Of a DNA stretch of 12,238 bases, positions 6,805 through 12,238 are shown piece after piece. The DNA is from Acetobacteraceae bacterium (GTDB lineage: Bacteria; Pseudomonadota; Alphaproteobacteria; Acetobacterales; Acetobacteraceae): assembly GCA_027306955.1 (NCBI GenBank), contig DAHUXX010000082.1, positions 1 through 12,238 of the forward strand, given 5' to 3'. The notes beneath the pieces were generated by a model, which ran no database searches, had not been told where the DNA came from, and worked only from the letters and a program-made list of their open reading frames with translations. Both the position numbers and the translations under genes were made by a program. The stretch's first letter is position 1. Every line of letters begins with the position of its first letter.

Positions 6805-7376
6805 GGCGCCGTCTCCGCCCGCCGGGCGAGGAGCATGCCGGCAAAACGTTCCGCTTCCGGAAGGTCGTCGAGCGCGAGGCTTGTGGCCGGCACGCGGGGT
6901 GCGCCGTCCGTCCACCACCGCGCCGGCCCCGGCAGCTCCTTCGCGCCGTCCGGCGAGGGCGCGGCGGCGAGGCGCGCCGCGAGCTCCTCGGGCGTCATGT
7001 CGCTGGCAAGCGCCGCGAGTCCCGCCGCCTCCGCGGCCGCACGCCAGGCGCCGTCGTCAGCCGGCGGTGCCGCGTCCTCGGCAACAAAAGCAAGCGTGAG
7101 CGGGAACAGCCGTCCCACGCGATCGACGCTCGGCATCCACACGCCCAGCACCGCTGCGGACCCGCACTGTCCGCCGGGCAGCGCGAAATGCCAGATCGGC
7201 GCCTCCATCCAGGTGTCGCGCCAAGCCTCGCCGACCTGCGCGCGCACCGCCGGCAGCGTGGCGTCAAGCCAGGCGTTCCACGGATCCGTGAAGCCGCGCG
7301 GCAGCCCGAGTGCGAGGTGATCGCCGCGGCTCGGCAGCTTGCCGCAGAAGCCTGCCTGGCCGCGCGCCTCTCGCAT
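6801..7376 (-). CDS. tagF: T6SS-associated repressor TagF (ImpM family, DUF2094)
   Basis: TagF proteins repress T6SS assembly after translation; in Pseudomonas this works independently of the phosphorylation pathway, and in other systems by contact with Fha. The product is 191 residues. The family signature GFCGKLPSRGDH is at residues 9-20, where most members have FGKLPxxGDF, and WMPSVDRVGRLFPLTL at 80-95 is a second conserved block. It starts 3 nt after the tssM stop (TGA-GGG-ATG), too close for a normal free-standing ribosome binding site, which suggests translation coupled to tssM. It overlaps pppA by 4 nt. In Agrobacterium TagF and PppA are one fused protein; here they are separate but tightly coupled. 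Confidence 0.93.
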   Translation of the reverse strand: MREARGQAGFCGKLPSRGDHLALGLPRGFTDPWNAWLDATLPAVRAQVGEAWRDTWMEAPIWHFALPGGQCGSAAVLGVWMPSVDRVGRLFPLTLAFVAEDAAPPADDGAWRAAAEAAGLAALASDMTPEELAARLAAAPSPDGAKELPGPARWWTDGAPRVPATSLALDDLPEAERFAGMLLARRAETAP

Positions 7377-7379
7377 CCC

Positions 7380-10300
7380 TCAGCGCACCGCGGGGCAACG
7401 GAACTCGTGCAGCACGCCGGGCGCGACCGGGTTGAGCACACTGTCGGCGCGGAGGTCGAAGGAGGCGCTCCGGCCGCCCTGCTGGAAGGTCAGCGTGTAG
7501 CGGTCCGACGACCCGGTCTGCGCGATGTTGCCCTGGTCGAACAGGCGGAACAGCGCCCAGGGACCGCGCGCCTCGATCACGCCGGTGGTTCCGGGCGAGG
7601 CCGGATCGAACACCAGCCGGACCAGGTTCATCCCGCTCGGGCCGGGCCAGGTGATCGGCGTGGACTGCACCGGGCCATGCGTGTTCGCCACCGTCACGCC
7701 GCCGAAGTCGATGCTCACCTCCTTCGCACCCGCATCGAGGCTCTCCGGCGTGATGTTGAAGCGTACCGCGGGCATCGTGCCGCCGCCGGCGAAGAACATG
7801 TCGCGGATCTGCGACGCGCGCTGAAATTCCGCCACGTCGGCGGCCGAGATCGGCGGCGGCACGCCGTTCGCCGGCTGCACCGTCCAAACCGGGTCCGACG
7901 TGTTCACGAACGGCCGGAGCTGGGTGTTGAAGAACGAATCGAGCAGCCCGCCGGGCGCAAACAGGCGCGCGAAATCGGCGAGCGGGATCTCGCTCGTCGC
8001 ACCGGCGAAGAACGGGTAGCGCCCATCGACCGCGCGCTGGCACAGCGTGCCCGGCCCGCCGCTGCCGTTGAAGGCCGCCGCGACTTGGGCCTTGGCGCCG
8101 CCGCCGCGCAACGCGTCGGCACTCTGCGCGAGTGCCGGCAGCCAGCGCGAGACCGGCGCCGGCGCCTGGCTCGCCGCCGCGATCAGGAGCTGGCCGGGAT
8201 CGCCGCCGGAAGCGAGCGCCGGCGCGCTGCCCGGTGCCGCCGCCGCGATCTGGCTCAGTTGTTGTTGCAGATCGTTGATCAGCTTGATGTCGGTGTCGAT
8301 CGGCGCGCCGGGGCCCGTGCCGACGAAATCGAGCAGCGCCTTGAAGTGGTTGTCCACCGCCTGGCCGGGCGGCGGGGGCGGCGGCCCGGCCTGGTTGCCG
8401 AGCAGCCCCTTGAGCTGCGCCGCGGTCCCGCCCAGCTTCGCCGGCAGGGCCGGGACCTTGCCCGCGGCCTGCGCGCCCGCCGGCGGCTTCGGCGGCACCG
8501 ACAGTGCCACCTGGTGCGCCGCCGAAACCAGCAGGCTGCGCATCGGCGATTGCGGCGAGCCGAGCACGTAAAGCTCGCGCACCGCCTCGCCAAGGCTGGT
8601 CAGCGGTGCGATGTTGAGGTCCCCCAGCATCGCGTCCCAGGCCTTGATATACCCCGCCGTGTAGAGCGCGATCACGTCGTGCTCGAGGTTGACCATCTGC
8701 GGGCCTGTCGGGTTGATCTGCGCGCTGGTGCCCAGCACCCAGCTTTCGCGCGCCACTTCCTTCACCGCCGTCGGCAGCGAGGGCAGCACGATCTTGTAGA
8801 AGCCGGCGCGCGTGTAGAGGCCCGGGATGCCGTCGGTCAGCGGCTTGCCCGAGGCGCGCACGAAGAGCGGCGCGCCGGAGGCGCCGAGCGCTTCGCCCGG
8901 CGTCCACGGCGGCACGTTCGCCGCCAGCGGCCGCAGGCGCGAATAGACGCGTTCGGCAAGGCTCACGCGGCTGAACGTGGCGCGCGCGTCCGCGATCAGC
9001 CTGCCGTCCAGTGGCACGGACGGCAGCGGGTTGGCGAGCAGCGCCGCGAGATGCTTCCCGAGGTCGGTGCGCAGCGCCTGGTTGCCGACGCCGGGATAGA
9101 GGTTGCTCCAGTCGAGCGTCATCCACTCGCTCACCAGCGCGGGGTCGAGCGGCCCCTGGTTGCCGAGCATGAGGTAGACGCGCGTCGCCTCGTAGGCGAA
9201 CTCCGGCTTGTCCAGATTGCCGCGGATCTGGCCTTCCAGCCGCCAGATCAGCCGCGGCAGCAGCACGCGCTCCAGCGCCTGGCGATACAGTTCGCGAGAG
9301 GCGGCGCCGATCTTGGCGCGCTGCGACAGGCCGAGCCCGGCGCCAAGCACCGGATGGTCGTAGCCGTACGGCAATGCGCGCGCCTGGTCGAGCAGCGGCG
9401 CAATGGCGGCGAGATTGGCGTCATTCACCGGATCGAGCGGCAGCCTGGCGGCGGTGGCGCGATAGGAAGCGAGCGCTGCCTCGGCCTGCGTGATCCGGGT
9501 GTTGCTCGCCCGGTTCTCCATCCACAGCGCCGCAACGGCGCCGACGGTGACCAGCGCGATGGCGGTGAAGGCCACGCCGCGGATCAGTGCCTGCCGTCGC
9601 GCCGCACCGGGGCGTGCCGAGACCAGCATCGCTTCCCCGAACACCACGTCGCGCAGCAGACGGCCGAGGAAATAGCTGCGTCCCTGTTCCGGGCGCAGGC
9701 TCGGAGCGCGGCGCTGATCGACGCCGAACGCGCGCGACAGCGCGCCGGTCAGCCGGTCGATCGGCGTGCCCTCCTGCGTGCCGGAGGTGAGGTAGACGCC
9801 GCGCAGGAACGGCGCCGGGTCGAGCTTGGAGCCGCCGAACGCCTCGGTGAGGAAGCTGGTGACCGGCGCCTCGAGCGAGGCGACCTGCGCGGGGAACCCG
9901 GCGATGAGTGCCCGTCGGTCGGGGCTGCGCTCGGCCTGCAGCCGGTCGAACAGTCGCTCGCCGAGGCGCTTGACCAGCGCCTGGAACTCGGCCGCGAAGC
10001 CCGCCACCGGTCCGGCCTCGCCGGGCGCGATCGGGAACGTCGCGCCCCAGACCTGGTCGCGCCGCTCGCGGTCAAGGTCGTCGAAATACTCGGTGAAGCC
10101 GGCAAGCAGGTCGGCCTTGGTGAACAGCGCGTAGACCGGCAGCCGCACGCCGAGCCGGTCGGTCAGTTCCTTGATGCGCCGGCGGATGGCGCGGGCATGG
10201 GCGCTGCGCTCGGCCGCGGGCGCCGTCGCGATGTCGGCGATGGAAATCGCCACCAGCACGCCGTTCAGCGGCTGGCGCGAGCGGGTGCGGCGCAGCAGGT

Positions 10301-10889
10301 CGAGAAAGCCCTCCCACCCGGCGCGATCCACCGCGGCGTCGGAATCCTGCGTGGTGTAGCGCCCGGCGGTGTCGATCAGCACCGCATTCTCGGTGAACCA
10401 CCAGTCGCACATCCGCGTGCCGCCGATGCCCGCGACCGCCCCCTGGCCCATCTCGGCGGCGAGCGGGAATTGCAGCCCGGCGTTGAGCAGCGCCGTGGTC
10501 TTCCCCGCGCCGGGCGGGCCGATGATGACGTACCACGGCTGCTCGTAGAGATAGCCGCGCGTGCCGCGGGCGCGCCGCAGCAGGCCGAGCGCGGTGGTGA
10601 GCTTCTCGCGCAGCGCCGCGACTTCCTCGGCGGAGGCGTCCGGTCCCTCCTGCGCGGTCGCGGTGGCGCCGGCGACGATCGCGGCATCGGCGTTGCGCTT
10701 GCGCCGCGAGATCCAGAAATTCACCCCGAACCACACCAGCACGATCACCACGACGATCGCCAGCCGCACGACCCAGCTCGCGAGCGGCGCCAGCAGCGGC
10801 CCGAACAGCCAGATCAGCACCGCCACGATCGCGGCGCCGAGCCCGGTGAGGAACCAGCGCGAGAGCAGCCAGCCCAGGATTGTCTTCAT
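7380..10889 (-). CDS. tssM: T6SS inner-membrane complex protein TssM (IcmF)
   Basis: TssM is the large inner-membrane protein that, with TssL and usually TssJ, forms the trans-envelope channel. The product is 1169 residues, normal for the family. Two hydrophobic segments lie at about residues 12-33 and 40-60, followed by a cytoplasmic GTPase-like domain with Walker A GPPGAGKTT (124-132), VLIDTAGRYTTQD (170-182) and FTKAD (256-260), then FLRGVYLTSGTQEGTPID (361-378). A third membrane segment is at about 437-457, and the rest is the periplasmic part. A run of six prolines lies near residue 836. The C-terminal block with GPWALFRLFDQGNI is typical of IcmF proteins. The nucleotide-binding motif is intact, unlike in some TssM proteins that have lost it. 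The ATG at 10889 has an AGGA about 7 nt upstream and follows tssL by 24 nt. Confidence 0.97.
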   Translation of the reverse strand: MKTILGWLLSRWFLTGLGAAIVAVLIWLFGPLLAPLASWVVRLAIVVVIVLVWFGVNFWISRRKRNADAAIVAGATATAQEGPDASAEEVAALREKLTTALGLLRRARGTRGYLYEQPWYVIIGPPGAGKTTALLNAGLQFPLAAEMGQGAVAGIGGTRMCDWWFTENAVLIDTAGRYTTQDSDAAVDRAGWEGFLDLLRRTRSRQPLNGVLVAISIADIATAPAAERSAHARAIRRRIKELTDRLGVRLPVYALFTKADLLAGFTEYFDDLDRERRDQVWGATFPIAPGEAGPVAGFAAEFQALVKRLGERLFDRLQAERSPDRRALIAGFPAQVASLEAPVTSFLTEAFGGSKLDPAPFLRGVYLTSGTQEGTPIDRLTGALSRAFGVDQRRAPSLRPEQGRSYFLGRLLRDVVFGEAMLVSARPGAARRQALIRGVAFTAIALVTVGAVAALWMENRASNTRITQAEAALASYRATAARLPLDPVNDANLAAIAPLLDQARALPYGYDHPVLGAGLGLSQRAKIGAASRELYRQALERVLLPRLIWRLEGQIRGNLDKPEFAYEATRVYLMLGNQGPLDPALVSEWMTLDWSNLYPGVGNQALRTDLGKHLAALLANPLPSVPLDGRLIADARATFSRVSLAERVYSRLRPLAANVPPWTPGEALGASGAPLFVRASGKPLTDGIPGLYTRAGFYKIVLPSLPTAVKEVARESWVLGTSAQINPTGPQMVNLEHDVIALYTAGYIKAWDAMLGDLNIAPLTSLGEAVRELYVLGSPQSPMRSLLVSAAHQVALSVPPKPPAGAQAAGKVPALPAKLGGTAAQLKGLLGNQAGPPPPPPGQAVDNHFKALLDFVGTGPGAPIDTDIKLINDLQQQLSQIAAAAPGSAPALASGGDPGQLLIAAASQAPAPVSRWLPALAQSADALRGGGAKAQVAAAFNGSGGPGTLCQRAVDGRYPFFAGATSEIPLADFARLFAPGGLLDSFFNTQLRPFVNTSDPVWTVQPANGVPPPISAADVAEFQRASQIRDMFFAGGGTMPAVRFNITPESLDAGAKEVSIDFGGVTVANTHGPVQSTPITWPGPSGMNLVRLVFDPASPGTTGVIEARGPWALFRLFDQGNIAQTGSSDRYTLTFQQGGRSASFDLRADSVLNPVAPGVLHEFRCPAVR

Positions 10890-10913
10890 CGTTGCGTCCT
10901 CAGCCCTGCCTGC

Positions 10914-12238
10914 TCAACCCTGCCGCCGCAGCACCACCTCGATGCGCCGGTTCTGCTCTCGCCCCGCGGCGGTGGCGTTGCTGGCGATCGGGTTGGCATC
11001 GGCGCGGCCCACGGCCTGGATGCGGGCGGGCTCGGCGAAGGTCTTGAGGATGATGGCCCGCGCCGCGTCCGCCCGCTTCGCCGACAGCACGAAGTTGGAG
11101 GGGAACTGCACCGTGTGGATCGGCTCGTTGTCGGTATAGCCATACACGATGACTTGGCCCTTCTCGGTCTTGAGCGCGCTGCCGATGCGTTCCAGTGTCG
11201 GGATGACCTTGGATTCCACCGTCGCGCTGCCCGAGGCGAACATGCCGGTGTTGCGGATGCGCACGATCGGCATCTGTTCCGTGCCGAGAACGGTCACCAG
11301 CCCCTCCTTGATTTCCGGGGCGAGGAAGCCGCGCAGCCGCTCGAGGATGCCCGGCCGCGCCGGCGCCGGGGGCGGTGGCGGCGGCACCACCGGGGCGGCG
11401 CGCACCAGCCGCGGCATGGCGGTGGGCGGCGCGTTCACCAACGCCTCGAACAGCCCGTCGGAACGCGCGTTGAGGCTGCGCGAGAAGCCAAGGAAGGCCA
11501 GCGCCACCACCAGCACGCCGGCCACCGCCGCGACCCACACGGGCAGTCGCGCGCGCGCCGGCCGGTAGGGAGCCGCAACCCCCTGCCAATGCGGCGACAG
11601 CCCGGCCTCGGCCGCCCCGCGCTGGCGGGTGATGATGGTGTAGAGATCCTCGCGGATCCGCTCGAGCTCGCCCTGCCCGCGCGGCGAGAGCCGGTACTGG
11701 CCCTGGAAGCCCAGTGCGAGGCACATGTACATGAGCTCGAGCACCGGCAGGAAGCTGCCGGGGTTCTGCCGCAGCTGCGCGAGCACGGAGAAGAAGCGCT
11801 CGCCGCTGCGCACTTCCTGGTGAAAGGTCGAAACGAGCGAGCGCGTGTCCCACGCGCTCTGGCTGCCCCAGGGCGTGTTGAGCACCGCGTCGTCGAGGCT
11901 GGCGCACAGCGCATAATGCGCCGGGCGCAGCAACTCCATCGGGATCTGCGCGTCGCGCGCCGCGGCCTCGAACTGGCGCATCTCGCGCACCGCCCGCTCG
12001 CGCAGCTCCGCGGGGTCCGGCTGGTTCAGCGTGTTGCGCAGCCGCGCGAGCAACTGCAGCAGCGGCGCCGCCGCGGCGAGCAGCGGCGAGGTGCCGAAGC
12101 GGATCTGCTCGGCTCCCTCGGACAGCATGGGCGGCGGTGCCGCGAACCCGCCACCTGGCCCCGCGGGCGCGCCGCCGCCGAAGCCGCCGCCCAGGCCACC
12201 GCCCAGCCCACCGGGCGCGCCGCCGCCGGGCGGAGGCT
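10914..12238 (-). CDS. tssL: T6SS inner-membrane protein TssL (DotU/IcmH) with C-terminal OmpA-like domain, 5' end beyond window
   Basis: TssL sits in the inner membrane with TssM and connects the membrane complex to the baseplate. The frame is open to the right edge, so the start is not visible; 440 residues can be read. An ATG at 12128-12126 lies inside the frame but lacks a ribosome binding site, and the 36 codons before it encode a Gly/Pro-rich leader with LGGG and FGGG repeats. Numbered from that ATG: the DotU domain (about 15-190) has HYALCASLDDAVLNTPWG (71-88) and MYMCLALGFQGQYR (133-146); a single membrane segment is at about 195-215; a Pro-rich stretch (248-259) leads to an OmpA-like peptidoglycan-binding domain (about 275-403). 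That domain has YTDNEPI (331-337), NFVLSAKRADAARAI (345-359), GRADANPI and NRRIEVVL (393-400). This is the extended TssL form that carries its own cell-wall anchor. Confidence 0.95.
   Translation of the reverse strand, partial: PPPGGGAPGGLGGGLGGGFGGGAPAGPGGGFAAPPPMLSEGAEQIRFGTSPLLAAAAPLLQLLARLRNTLNQPDPAELRERAVREMRQFEAAARDAQIPMELLRPAHYALCASLDDAVLNTPWGSQSAWDTRSLVSTFHQEVRSGERFFSVLAQLRQNPGSFLPVLELMYMCLALGFQGQYRLSPRGQGELERIREDLYTIITRQRGAAEAGLSPHWQGVAAPYRPARARLPVWVAAVAGVLVVALAFLGFSRSLNARSDGLFEALVNAPPTAMPRLVRAAPVVPPPPPPAPARPGILERLRGFLAPEIKEGLVTVLGTEQMPIVRIRNTGMFASGSATVESKVIPTLERIGSALKTEKGQVIVYGYTDNEPIHTVQFPSNFVLSAKRADAARAIILKTFAEPARIQAVGRADANPIASNATAAGREQNRRIEVVLRRQG

Noticed and set aside
6805..6918. 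38-codon upstream extension of pppA
   Set aside because: It lies wholly inside tagF in another frame, is Arg/Pro-rich, and the PP2C domain begins right after the GTG at 6804.
7264..9126. 620-codon open frame on the minus strand overlapping tssM and tagF
   Set aside because: It lies in another frame of the same strand as tssM. The product is an Arg/Gly/Ala-rich shadow without recognisable motifs, whereas the tssM frame has the full IcmF architecture.

Overview
The window is a G+C-rich stretch of a bacterial chromosome or large replicon that is almost entirely a type VI secretion system (T6SS) structural cluster. Codon third positions are dominated by G and C, which is why long spurious reading frames lie antisense to the real genes. 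High GC, separate but overlapping tagF and pppA genes, and a TssL carrying both a Gly/Pro-rich N-terminal leader and a C-terminal OmpA-like domain suggest a proteobacterium, most likely an alphaproteobacterium. No rRNA or other taxonomic marker is present, so this is inference.

Layout from left to right. (1) A leftward operon, tssA (2496-1372), tssB (1202-693) and tssC (688 to the left edge, incomplete), encodes the sheath-assembly cap protein and the two contractile sheath subunits. (2) A 175-bp divergent intergenic region (2497-2671) separates it from the rightward clpV/tssH (2672-5317) and hcp/tssD (5473-5949), the sheath-recycling ATPase and the inner-tube protein. The clpV-hcp gap is 155 bp with an inverted repeat and no terminator, and hcp ends in a strong intrinsic terminator (5984-6023). 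(3) Convergent to hcp, a second leftward operon carries tssL (incomplete at the right edge), tssM, tagF and pppA: two inner-membrane proteins of the trans-envelope complex followed by two post-translational regulators. Spacing is 24 nt (tssL-tssM), 3 nt (tssM-tagF) and a 4-nt GTGA overlap (tagF-pppA).

Together these genes supply the sheath (TssB/C), its assembly factor (TssA), its disassembly ATPase (ClpV), the tube (Hcp), the TssL-TssM part of the membrane complex, and the off side of the threonine-phosphorylation control (PppA phosphatase, TagF repressor). TssE, F, G, J, K, VgrG, PAAR, Fha, the PpkA kinase and any effector or immunity genes are not in this window; some probably lie just outside. 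I found no mobile element, RNA gene, CRISPR array or evidence of a new system. The more interesting points are small: the TssL leader running off the window, the inverted repeat before hcp, a double hairpin after hcp, and a short frame that exactly fills the tssA-tssB gap but has atypical codon usage.
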